Below are positions 8,193-15,963 of a stretch of DNA of 64,000 bases, piece after piece. The position numbers were made by a program, and so were the translations under genes. Source of the DNA: Bacteroidales bacterium (GTDB lineage: Bacteria; Bacteroidota; Bacteroidia; Bacteroidales; Tenuifilaceae). Every line of letters begins with the position of its first letter. The first letter of the stretch is position 1. Below the pieces are notes generated by a model that did no database searches, had not been told where the DNA came from, and saw only the letters and a program-made list of their open reading frames with translations. The DNA is taken from positions 186,001 through 250,000 of the forward strand of contig JABFRB010000019.1 of NCBI GenBank assembly GCA_013141385.1, read 5' to 3'.

Positions 8193-10811
8193 ATGTTAAG
8201 GTCTCTTTGTTTAAATAATAAGATCCTTATCGCCTTTATGTGTCTATATTTATTTGTTTTTTCTCCAACAAATATTAAAGCAGATATTCATAATGGTTCG
8301 GATAGTATTAGTAAAATATTAAGTCAATCATCTGGTTCATCTAAATTAGATTTATTAATTAAGTCTGCTGATGAATGTAATAACACCAACGCAGACCTCT
8401 CCTTCGAATATGCGAACACAGCAATAGGTATTGCCAAAAAACTAAACCTACCTAAAAAACAACTTAGCGCAGAAGTAATTATTGGAAAAACATACTTTAT
8501 CAAGGGTGACTATACAAACGCAATAAACCAACTAGAGAAAACATTATCATTAGCACATTCTATTAACGATAGCACTCACTTAATCGATATATACCAAGTT
8601 TATAGTTTGATTTATACAAAACTTGGCGACTTTAAAAAGGCGCTCGAATTCTCCCAAAATGCATTTAATCTTATTGATAAACTAAACCAGCAGAGCAAAT
8701 TAGCAGATATTGTTCGAGAAACAGGAAATATTTACTTTTCGTTTGGAGAGGCTCCGGTTGCACTTGATTTTTATCAAAAAAGTCTTACCATAAGCAAAGA
8801 AAACAATAATCAAATTGGCGTTTCAAAGGCACTTAATAACATTGGTCGTATTTATGGTGAACTCGGAGCACTTTCAAAGGCTCTTGACTATTTAAACAGA
8901 TCCCTTGAAATAAAACGCAAGTATGATAATAAACTTGGAGTCGCAAATACTTTGCTAAATATAGGTACAATCTATTTTCGTCAAGAAAATTATTCCACAG
9001 CAATTCAATATTTTCTACAAGCTAATAGTTACTATTCAAAAGTTCCTTTTACTGAAGGTGTCTCAAACTCGTTTCATTTTGCTGGTCGTTGTTATCTTAA
9101 TTTGAAAAATTATGAACAAGCCGAAGCATTCTTCGCAAAAGCGAGGGTTTTAGCAAATAATGCCAAAATAAAAACGCTATTAGTTGAAATTTCACTACGG
9201 GAATCGGAACTTTACGCCGAAATTAATAACTATGAAAGAGCATATGAATCACTATACAAATATAAAGAGTTAAGAGATTCTGTATTTAGCAACGAACGGA
9301 GAAATCTCCTTTTGGAGTTAGATGCCAAATACAACTTACAAGCAAAAGAAAAACAGATCCTTCTACTTTCAAAAGAACAGGAATTAAAAGAAACACAAAA
9401 GAAAAAACTAAGTTTCTGGAATGCATTTCTAATAATAGCCGCTCTATTTTTGACCTTTTTCATCTATTTTATTCATAATAGGATGAGGTTTAGGGCGAAA
9501 ATCAACCAAAAACTTTTAGAGGAAATAAATCAAAGAAAAGTTATTGAAGAAGAGCTTCAGGGGCATCAAGAACATTTAGAGGCAATTGTTGAAGCCCGAA
9601 CCCTTGCATTGAAAATAGCAAAGGAGAAAGCCGAAGAATCTGATATGCTTAAAACGGCATTTCTTGCAAATATGTCTCATGAGATTCGGACACCAATGAA
9701 TGCCATTGTTGGTTTGGCGAATCTACTCGTAGATTCAGAATCTATTGATACAGATAAAAAAGACTTTGTTCATTTAATTCACTCAAACAGTGAAATCTTA
9801 ATGAGCTTAATTAACGATATTATTGATATTTCTATAATTGAATCCGGACAACTAAAAATTAATAAAACCCCCGTTTTTATATCCGAAGTGCTAGAAGAAC
9901 TCCTATTCTTTTTTAATCAAGAGAAACATAAAATAAACAAAAGTCACATCAGTATTACTTTGGATTATGAACTATCTTTAACTTTTCATTCTATTTTAAC
10001 TGATAAGAAGCGACTTAGACAAGTAATGTCTAATTTGTTATCAAATGCTTTAAAATTTACCAATCAGGGATCAATCGTTTTTGGGTTTAAACTTACAAAT
10101 TCTCAAACAGTTACCTTTTTTGTTAAAGACACAGGTAAAGGTATTCTACCTGAAAACCAAACCTCAATATTCGAAAGATTTAGTAAATATAACCGAGGAA
10201 ACGATTCTGTTCTCTTACCAGGAACAGGTCTTGGGCTTGCTATTTGTAAGGAACTTGTACAACTACTTGCTGGAAATATTTGGTTTGATTCACAGCCAAA
10301 TTTGGGATCATCTTTTTATTTTACCCTACCTAATATCTATTATGATTCGGTCATATCAGAATCACAACATTCAAATGAATCCAATTTAGAGTTAAATCTA
10401 AGCAATAAAACAATTATCGTAGCAGAGGATGTTACTTCTAACTTTATGCTTATAAAGGCCTACCTGAATAGAACGAATGCAAATTTACTCTGGGCAAAAG
10501 ATGGAACGGAGGTTATAAGTATGCTCGAGAATCATGTCGTAAATCTAATTCTTTTGGATATACAAATGCCCGTTATGGATGGGATGAAAACAATTGAGGT
10601 TATCCGAGCAGCAGGGAATAAAATTCCAATTATTATTCAAACAGCATTTGCTTTATCTGACGAAATTGAAAAATGTTTTTCTGCAGGATGTGATGACTAC
10701 CTTACTAAGCCTATAAAAAAGGATGATTTAATCAACAAAATATCCCTTGTATTAAGCAATCAGGAAAATAACAGTGCTAATCTTTTAACTTCCCCCCTTT
10801 TTTTCCATTAA
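8193..10811 (+). CDS. TPR-containing hybrid sensor histidine kinase
   Basis: An 872-residue two-component sensor. A signal peptide (1-30) is followed by a periplasmic TPR array (about 60-360, with repeats such as GDYTNAINQLEKTLSL and ALDYLNRSLEI), one membrane segment (about 406-428), a coiled coil, then a histidine kinase core with His496 in FLANMSHEIRTPMNAI and an ATPase domain with GTGLGLAI. A C-terminal receiver domain starts near 738; its phosphoacceptor is Asp789 in LLDIQMPVMDG and KPI is conserved. There is no DNA-binding output domain. The last 35 bases overlap the convergent Lrp gene. The signal is unknown. Confidence 0.93.
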   Translation: MLRSLCLNNKILIAFMCLYLFVFSPTNIKADIHNGSDSISKILSQSSGSSKLDLLIKSADECNNTNADLSFEYANTAIGIAKKLNLPKKQLSAEVIIGKTYFIKGDYTNAINQLEKTLSLAHSINDSTHLIDIYQVYSLIYTKLGDFKKALEFSQNAFNLIDKLNQQSKLADIVRETGNIYFSFGEAPVALDFYQKSLTISKENNNQIGVSKALNNIGRIYGELGALSKALDYLNRSLEIKRKYDNKLGVANTLLNIGTIYFRQENYSTAIQYFLQANSYYSKVPFTEGVSNSFHFAGRCYLNLKNYEQAEAFFAKARVLANNAKIKTLLVEISLRESELYAEINNYERAYESLYKYKELRDSVFSNERRNLLLELDAKYNLQAKEKQILLLSKEQELKETQKKKLSFWNAFLIIAALFLTFFIYFIHNRMRFRAKINQKLLEEINQRKVIEEELQGHQEHLEAIVEARTLALKIAKEKAEESDMLKTAFLANMSHEIRTPMNAIVGLANLLVDSESIDTDKKDFVHLIHSNSEILMSLINDIIDISIIESGQLKINKTPVFISEVLEELLFFFNQEKHKINKSHISITLDYELSLTFHSILTDKKRLRQVMSNLLSNALKFTNQGSIVFGFKLTNSQTVTFFVKDTGKGILPENQTSIFERFSKYNRGNDSVLLPGTGLGLAICKELVQLLAGNIWFDSQPNLGSSFYFTLPNIYYDSVISESQHSNESNLELNLSNKTIIVAEDVTSNFMLIKAYLNRTNANLLWAKDGTEVISMLENHVVNLILLDIQMPVMDGMKTIEVIRAAGNKIPIIIQTAFALSDEIEKCFSAGCDDYLTKPIKKDDLINKISLVLSNQENNSANLLTSPLFFH

Positions 10812-11286
10812 CTACTCGCTTATCCTTCACATAAACCTGTCTTTCTATAGTTTGATCAAGAGATATAAAGGTTTCGGTATTTGCAATGCCCGGAATATTC
10901 TGAATGTTTTTCACAAGAACCTCCATAAGATGCTCATTGTCTCGACAATAAATTTTTAGCAAAAGAGCATATCCTCCTGTAATAAAATGACACTCAACAA
11001 CCTCTGGCATTTGTTTTAAAGCTTCAATAACGCCATGATACTGGTTCGACGCAGAAAATTGAAGGCCAACAAAAGCACAAACATCAAAACCTAAAGCCTT
11101 AGGTTTGACATTCATTCTTGAGCCAGCTATTATGCCCGCATCTTCCATTTTCTTAACACGCTGGTGGATTGCTGCTCCAGAAATACCACACTCTCTGGCT
11201 ATTTCTAGAAAAGGCATTCTTGCATTTTTGACCAAATAGGATAGTATCTTTTGATCAATTGCATCTACTTGAAAGTGTTCTGACAT
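10777..11286 (-). CDS. Lrp/AsnC family transcription regulator
   Basis: A 169-residue amino-acid-responsive regulator. The helix-turn-helix covers residues 5-60 (DQKILSYLVKNARMPFLEIA, then GISGAAIHQRVKKMEDAGII), and the C-terminal RAM domain includes DVCAFVGL and VVECHFITGGYALLLKI, the usual effector-binding region. It lies on the same strand as, and downstream of, the kamA/ATP-grasp/GNAT genes with a terminator between. An amino-acid sensor next to lysine metabolism is suggestive but not proof of control. The C-terminus is about ten residues longer and basic (KKGGKLKD), overlapping the kinase gene. Confidence 0.92.
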   Translation of the reverse strand: MSEHFQVDAIDQKILSYLVKNARMPFLEIARECGISGAAIHQRVKKMEDAGIIAGSRMNVKPKALGFDVCAFVGLQFSASNQYHGVIEALKQMPEVVECHFITGGYALLLKIYCRDNEHLMEVLVKNIQNIPGIANTETFISLDQTIERQVYVKDKRVVNGKKGGKLKD

Positions 11287-11431
11287 TTCTATTACGATTT
11301 AAAATATTATTGCCAATAAATATAATAAATTGTAAGAAAATACATGCTGTTTAGTGTGAATTTTCATTGAAAAGATAATAAAAATTTTCATCGCTCGCTT
11401 AAACCTCTCTTTGTACGACACATACGTAAAC

Positions 11432-11460
11432 AAAAAAGCCACACCATTCTAGGTATGGCT
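11432..11460 (-). terminator. Terminator of the ATP-grasp/GNAT unit
   Basis: Read on the minus strand, a 9-pair stem (AGCCATACC with GGTGTGGCT, one G-T pair) and a 6-base loop are followed by TTTTTTG. It lies 19 bases after the GNAT stop codon. Confidence 0.85.
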
Positions 11461-11479
11461 TAAATAAATATACTGATTT

Positions 11480-11965
11480 CTATAAATGCTTGGAATATAT
11501 AATCTTATCGTCAGCCACATCATAAAAATCTTTAAGAACTGCTTCTTTAAAATATCCGTGCTTTTCATAAAAACCCTGAGTTGGGATATACAAAGGTTTT
11601 GAGGATGTTTCTATGTAAATAACCCTACCTCCCATAGATTTAATTTTTCTTTCAGTTTCTTTCAGAATTAACGAACCAACTCCTTTTCCTCTATAATCAT
11701 CATGGGTTGCAATCCAGTAAAGATCATAACTATTCTTTGTACAAGCAATAGTTCCATAGCAAGCATAGGAAATGGTTCTTTTGCCATCCATAGCAAAAAC
11801 GAAAAAGTATCCACTTTCAAGTCCTTTATCAATAGCCTCTTCAACCAATTCGAGGGCAACAGGAATTTCATGATCTTGAAAAAAGCCAGACGAATGAATA
11901 ATTTCTTTTACCGCTTCAACATCATCGGCTAACGGTTCAAATCTTAACGTGTAGTTTTTTTCCAT
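11480..11965 (-). CDS. GNAT family N-acetyltransferase
   Basis: A 161-residue acetyl-CoA-dependent acyltransferase. The CoA-binding motif A is DYRGKGVGSLILKETE (about 90-105), and the C-terminal YEKHGYF is motif B. The substrate is not evident. The gene starts 6 bases after the second ATP-grasp gene stops, so the two are translationally linked and should act in one pathway. In methanogens and some bacteria beta-lysine made by KamA is acetylated on N6 by AblB; this GNAT is shorter than AblB, so the analogy is functional only and inferred from context. Confidence 0.88.
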   Translation of the reverse strand: MEKNYTLRFEPLADDVEAVKEIIHSSGFFQDHEIPVALELVEEAIDKGLESGYFFVFAMDGKRTISYACYGTIACTKNSYDLYWIATHDDYRGKGVGSLILKETERKIKSMGGRVIYIETSSKPLYIPTQGFYEKHGYFKEAVLKDFYDVADDKIIYSKHL

Positions 11966-11971
11966 GGCTAT

Positions 11972-12952
11972 CTATTTTTTTGAGGGAATATCATTTATAA
12001 TTCTAGTAACCGCTTCGTCGAAAGAAATTCCTGCCTGTTCACAAGCTGCGTAAAATCCACCATTCATTGATATACATGGGTTAACATTAATCTCAAGAAC
12101 CATTGGGTTGCCCTTTTTGTCAACTCGATAATCAACACGGGCATAACCGTTAAGTTTAAACACATCCCAACTTTTTAATGTTAATTCGGTAAGTTTATTT
12201 AAAAGTTCACCATCATTCTTCCCCATCTCAAAGGTTCTACGAGTGTTTGCATATTCAAAACTATTCTCATCCCATTTTGCTGTCCAACCCATCATTTTAG
12301 GTTTGTCACCCTCGTAATCGTAAAACTTAATCTCGGCGTGAGGAAGAACGGTTGGGCCATTGGAGCCAGCAAGTATTGATATATTGAACTCCCGTCCATC
12401 GATATATTCTTCAATAAAATGGGTAGCAGGATTAAACTCTTTTGCTACTTTCATTAATCCCGCTTCATGCCACCAAAAAACGCAATCCTCGTCCAAGCCA
12501 AGAGAGCCATCCTCCCAAATAGGTTTAACGATATAACGCTTGCCTTCAACCGGCACAAACTCCCCTTCTCCATGATACCAATAAGCCGTTGGCAAGCCAC
12601 CTTGTTTCATTCGCTCTTTTGCTAGGGTTTTGGACGAAGTAATAAAAATAGTTTCCAGACTACCCCCTGTAAATGGGATTTTTAAAGAATTCAGTAGCGC
12701 TGGTGCGAGAAAGATTAAATCACCTTTATTATCAACACCTTCAACCATGTTAAAAATAAAATCAGGCTTATGGCTTAGAAGCTCTTGTTCAACCTTTTTC
12801 ATGTTCAATGAAAAAGTCATCGTTGAATACTTTATTCCAAGTTTTTCAAGATTTTCAGCAATAATGTTTACCTGTTCAAGCACATCTGCCTCATCAGGAG
12901 TAGGATTTGGTGATAATTCGTTATAAAGGATAACCGCTTTCTTCGGACTCAT
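11972..12952 (-). CDS. D-Ala-D-Ala ligase-like ATP-grasp protein (second copy)
   Basis: A 326-residue ATP-grasp ligase, which activates a carboxylate as acyl phosphate and joins it to an amine. FNMVEG (about 68-73) is the N-terminal substrate loop of the Ddl type, RYIVKPIWEDGSLGLD (about 148-163) is the ATP-binding lysine and glycine-containing loop, EEYIDGREFNISIL follows, and MVLEINVNPCIS near 290-302 supplies metal-binding Glu and Asn. It is clearly related to but diverged from its upstream neighbour, from which it is separated by 6 bases. True D-Ala-D-Ala ligases are normally single and near mur genes, so a different dipeptide-like product is likely. Confidence 0.88.
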   Translation of the reverse strand: MSPKKAVILYNELSPNPTPDEADVLEQVNIIAENLEKLGIKYSTMTFSLNMKKVEQELLSHKPDFIFNMVEGVDNKGDLIFLAPALLNSLKIPFTGGSLETIFITSSKTLAKERMKQGGLPTAYWYHGEGEFVPVEGKRYIVKPIWEDGSLGLDEDCVFWWHEAGLMKVAKEFNPATHFIEEYIDGREFNISILAGSNGPTVLPHAEIKFYDYEGDKPKMMGWTAKWDENSFEYANTRRTFEMGKNDGELLNKLTELTLKSWDVFKLNGYARVDYRVDKKGNPMVLEINVNPCISMNGGFYAACEQAGISFDEAVTRIINDIPSKK

Positions 12953-12958
12953 AGAATA

Positions 12959-13936
12959 TTATTTTACTCGTTTTAGGGCTGATTTCATTATCATATCCAA
13001 TAATTTCTCATACCGAATTCCTTTCTTTCCAGCAAGCATCGGTAAATCAGAATGCTCTGGGTTAATTCCGGCTAAGGGGTTAACCTCAATAAAATTAGGT
13101 ACTCCACTTGCATCCATCTTTAAATCAACCCGACCACCATCCCTACAACCAAGACATCGCCATGCACCCAACGCAACTTCTTCGCACTTTTTTTCATCAT
13201 CCCCAGTTGCCATTGGATAATCAACAGTGCCTATCCAGTTCTCCTTTGTGTGATATGAATAAATACTTTCCTTTGCTTTTGCAGTGATTACAATCTCCAT
13301 TACACCAACAACTTTTGCCTCGGAACCAGTACCTACAACACCAACAGTAAACTCACGCCCTGGAAGGTAGGTTTCAACAAGTACAGGTTGATTAAAACGG
13401 TTCAGTAAATCTCGGCATAACTCATCAAGTTCCTTTGGACTAGCAACTTTCGATCTACTATCAATTCCCTTTCCTGTTCCCTCGGCAACAGGCTTAGCAA
13501 ACAGCGGGTAAGGAAGATTTATATCTTTAATATCTTCGGGTGTTTCAACAATTGCAAAATCGGCTGTTGGAATTCCTTTATCTCGTATTACTCTTTTTGT
13601 TAATCCTTTATGAAGCGTCAATGAAAGCACTAGTGGATCCGAAAACACATAAGGAATTCTAAATACATCAAGTATTGCTGGTACTTGGGCTTCACGACCA
13701 ATTCCGTACATTCCCTCGGCTATATTAAAAACCAAATCCCACTTTTTCCCTTTGCCAAGGTCTCTTAATAATGCTTTAACATTACCTATTCTTTCGGTTC
13801 TATAACCAAGTTTTTGAATGGTTGATTCTATTGATTCTATCGTTATCTCTGAATCAAACTCGGCAGTTTCCTCTTCGGAATAACCCTCTTTTAGATAATC
13901 ACTACGTAAATCGTATGTCAACCCAACAGTAAGCAT
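12959..13936 (-). CDS. D-Ala-D-Ala ligase-like ATP-grasp protein (first copy)
   Basis: A 325-residue ATP-grasp ligase. FNIAEGMYGIGREAQVPAIL (about 71-90) resembles the substrate-binding loop of D-Ala-D-Ala ligase, PLFAKPVAEGTGKGID (about 144-159) carries the ATP-contacting lysine and the flexible glycine loop, LVETYLPGREFTVGVV follows, and FIEVNPLAGINPEHSD near 288-303 holds the metal-binding Glu/Asn pair. The tandem arrangement with a second, non-identical ligase and a GNAT suggests successive ligation or ligation plus acetylation. The substrate is unknown. Start ATG 13936 is the only good one. Confidence 0.88.
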   Translation of the reverse strand: MLTVGLTYDLRSDYLKEGYSEEETAEFDSEITIESIESTIQKLGYRTERIGNVKALLRDLGKGKKWDLVFNIAEGMYGIGREAQVPAILDVFRIPYVFSDPLVLSLTLHKGLTKRVIRDKGIPTADFAIVETPEDIKDINLPYPLFAKPVAEGTGKGIDSRSKVASPKELDELCRDLLNRFNQPVLVETYLPGREFTVGVVGTGSEAKVVGVMEIVITAKAKESIYSYHTKENWIGTVDYPMATGDDEKKCEEVALGAWRCLGCRDGGRVDLKMDASGVPNFIEVNPLAGINPEHSDLPMLAGKKGIRYEKLLDMIMKSALKRVK

Positions 13937-14035
13937 CTTTTCTCCTGGTTATCAGATTATTAATTAACAATTAACTTACACCAATATATGGAATATTTTT
14001 ATATCTATCTTTTCCAACTTTCAACAAATTGATAT

Positions 14036-14092
14036 AAAAAAAGCATTCCCATTCGAAAGGTGCTATTATACACAACGCGAATGGGGAATGCT
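14036..14092 (-). terminator. Terminator or attenuator between kamA and the ATP-grasp genes
   Basis: On the minus strand a 14-15 base stem (arms 14078-14092 and 14042-14055, one bulged G) with a 22-base loop is followed by seven T residues. It begins 11 bases after the kamA stop. The downstream genes therefore either have their own promoter in 13937-14035 or depend on read-through. Confidence 0.75.
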
Positions 14093-14102
14093 ATTAACAA
14101 TA

Positions 14103-15377
14103 TTAAAAATCAGGATATGTATAAATTTTATCCTCGTAATTTTTTAGAATAACCTCGCCATTTTCTGTACCCAGAAAATATTCAGGCAGCAAAGGTATTT
14201 TTCCACCACCGCCAGGAGCATCAATTACAAAAGTTGGTACAGCATACCCTGATGTAAAACCTCTTAATCCTTTAATTAATTCAAGTCCTTTTGCAACATG
14301 GGTGCGGAAATGACTTGACCCTGGAATTGGATCACATTGATAAATATAGTAAGGTCTTACTCTTGCCTTAAGTACACCGTGCATTAAATTCTTCATGGTA
14401 TCTAAGTCGTCATTAACACCCTTCAGTAGAACTGTTTGACTTCCGAGAGGAATACCAGCATCCGCTAAACGACCACAGGCCTCAATAACCTCAGGGGTAA
14501 GCTCATCTGGGTGTGAGAAGTGAATACTCATGAAAAGAGGGTGATATTTCTTTAGCATATTCACTAAGGTTTTGGTAATACGCTGTGGTAAAACCACTGG
14601 TACTTTTGTCCCAATACGAATAATCTCAACATGAGGTATAGCCCTTAAAGATGAGAGTAAATATTCGATATGAGGATCGGGCATTGTGAGTGGATCTCCT
14701 CCAGAGATGAGAACATCTCTTACTTCGGAATGATCTCTGATATATTGTAAAGCGGGCTCCCATGCTTTAATTCCAATGTGGCATTTATCTTTAGCCACCA
14801 TATGTGATCGGGTGCAATATCTACAGTATGCTGAGCAAAAACCTGTGGATAAAAATAGTACTCTATCGGGATAGCGATGCACTAAGTTTGGCACTGGGCT
14901 GTGATGCTCCTCGCCAAGGGGGTCGGCAAATTCACCTCTCGACATGGTAACCTCATTTACGGTTGGAACCATAGTCCGGCGGAGAGCCTGATTTGGGTCA
15001 TCTTGCGATAGCAAGCTTGCGTAATACGGAGTAATTCTTAACGGGAGGGCATACTTATCGTTATCGATAGCGAGTAACTCCGGTTCTGATAGGTTGAGGA
15101 TTTGACGCAACTGGCTTATTGAGGTAATTCCATTTTTAACTTGCCATTGCCAGCTATTCCAATCTTTCTCTGTTGCGGAAGGGTAATTTTTTCTTAAAAA
15201 TTCGAGTGATTTTTGGCTAATACCAATACGTTCATTCGAAACGCGAGCTCCTACTTTATTGAAGCGAATTGACACCTCAGCCTCATCGTTGCTGAGGTTG
15301 ATGGTACTCGGAGGTTCGTCCTCCTCAGTGAATTCATTGATCATGTAAACCAGCTTCTGTTGCTTTTTTTTGTCCAT
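14103..15377 (-). CDS. kamA: Lysine 2,3-aminomutase (radical SAM, PLP)
   Basis: Converts L-lysine to L-beta-lysine with a [4Fe-4S] cluster, S-adenosylmethionine and PLP. Cys181, Cys185 and Cys188 form the CxxxCxxC cluster site (CSAYCRYC). Asp349 in YIYQCD and Asp386 in VIDAPGGGGK have the same spacing (37) as the two aspartates that bind the side-chain amine of lysine in the clostridial enzyme, which favours lysine over glutamate. Lys393 in GGGGK is the PLP lysine. Length is 424 residues with an N-terminal extension of roughly 55 residues relative to the clostridial enzyme. A terminator follows. Substrate assignment is inferred from these residues. Confidence 0.92.
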   Translation of the reverse strand: MDKKKQQKLVYMINEFTEEDEPPSTINLSNDEAEVSIRFNKVGARVSNERIGISQKSLEFLRKNYPSATEKDWNSWQWQVKNGITSISQLRQILNLSEPELLAIDNDKYALPLRITPYYASLLSQDDPNQALRRTMVPTVNEVTMSRGEFADPLGEEHHSPVPNLVHRYPDRVLFLSTGFCSAYCRYCTRSHMVAKDKCHIGIKAWEPALQYIRDHSEVRDVLISGGDPLTMPDPHIEYLLSSLRAIPHVEIIRIGTKVPVVLPQRITKTLVNMLKKYHPLFMSIHFSHPDELTPEVIEACGRLADAGIPLGSQTVLLKGVNDDLDTMKNLMHGVLKARVRPYYIYQCDPIPGSSHFRTHVAKGLELIKGLRGFTSGYAVPTFVIDAPGGGGKIPLLPEYFLGTENGEVILKNYEDKIYTYPDF

Positions 15378-15768
15378 GACTAGACGCTTATTATTTTATC
15401 GTTTAGGTTAATAATGCTCAGCTTTTGCTGAGGTTTATTTTAAAAATTAAGTTGCAAATATTAACATTTATAGAACCCGTTGTACTTTCAGAAGCTTTTT
15501 TTTACATTTTTTTCTAAAATATTTTAGAAACATGTGTTTAAAAAATTGATATTCTATCGTTTACAAGGGTTTCAAAAATCATTAATTTTTATGCCAAATT
15601 ACGTCATGAGTAAATATATGATACTCGTTATTGCACCGAAGAATTAACAATAATCAAAAGTTATTAACAATCTCCCTTGCAATAGTGATGAGAGGTTGGT
15701 TGTGTAATGCATTTTAGTGCCATTTGCAGCCTTTTAAAATAATATTATCTTTGCGGCTCGAAATAGTT
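15378..15768. other. Divergent intergenic region between kamA and tRNA-Arg
   Basis: No gene is seen in this 391-base AT-rich gap. A small perfect hairpin (CTCAGC/GCTGAG, 15417-15432) would fall in the kamA leader, about 40 bases before its start. The right end holds the tRNA promoter. Confidence 0.6.
15723..15753 (+). promoter_or_regulatory. Promoter of tRNA-Arg
   Basis: TTTG at 15723-15726 and TATCTTTG at 15746-15753 are separated by 19 bases, an exact match to the Bacteroidota vegetative promoter. The mature tRNA begins 16 bases downstream. Confidence 0.8.
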
Positions 15769-15840
15769 GGCCCTATAGTTCAAGGGATAGAACGGAAGTT
15801 TCCTAAACTTCAGATTCCAGTTCGAGTCTGGGTGGGGCTA
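15769..15840 (+). tRNA. tRNA-Arg (anticodon CCT)
   Basis: A full cloverleaf can be folded: 7-bp acceptor stem (GGCCCTA with TGGGGCT, including G-T pairs), 4-bp D stem GTTC/GAAC, 5-bp anticodon stem GAAGT/ACTTC with loop TTCCTAA, a 4-base variable loop, and T stem TCCAG/CTGGG with loop TTCGAGT. The anticodon CCT reads AGG arginine codons. The discriminator is A and CCA is not encoded. Confidence 0.95.
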
Positions 15841-15847
15841 CAAAGAA

Positions 15848-15886
15848 AAGCCATAATTCATAGTAGAATTATGGCTTCTTTTTTTA
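15848..15886 (+). terminator. Terminator of tRNA-Arg
   Basis: A 12-bp perfect stem (AAGCCATAATTC with GAATTATGGCTT, 6-base loop) is followed by CTTTTTTT, 8 bases after the tRNA. Confidence 0.9.
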
Positions 15887-15963
15887 TCCTCACTTGTATT
15901 ATTCTTTTTAACTTTAAACTAATCTTTCTTTTTGATATCCTATCTATACTTAAATCAAATTAT

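Noticed and set aside
14103-15377. Glutamate 2,3-aminomutase
   Set aside because: Both aspartates that bind the lysine side-chain amine are kept (Asp349, Asp386); glutamate enzymes are reported to have Lys and Asn there.
15724-15963. N-terminal extension of the tricorn-like protease by 80 residues
   Set aside because: The frame runs through the tRNA-Arg gene and its terminator, and the signal peptide only begins at the ATG at 15964.
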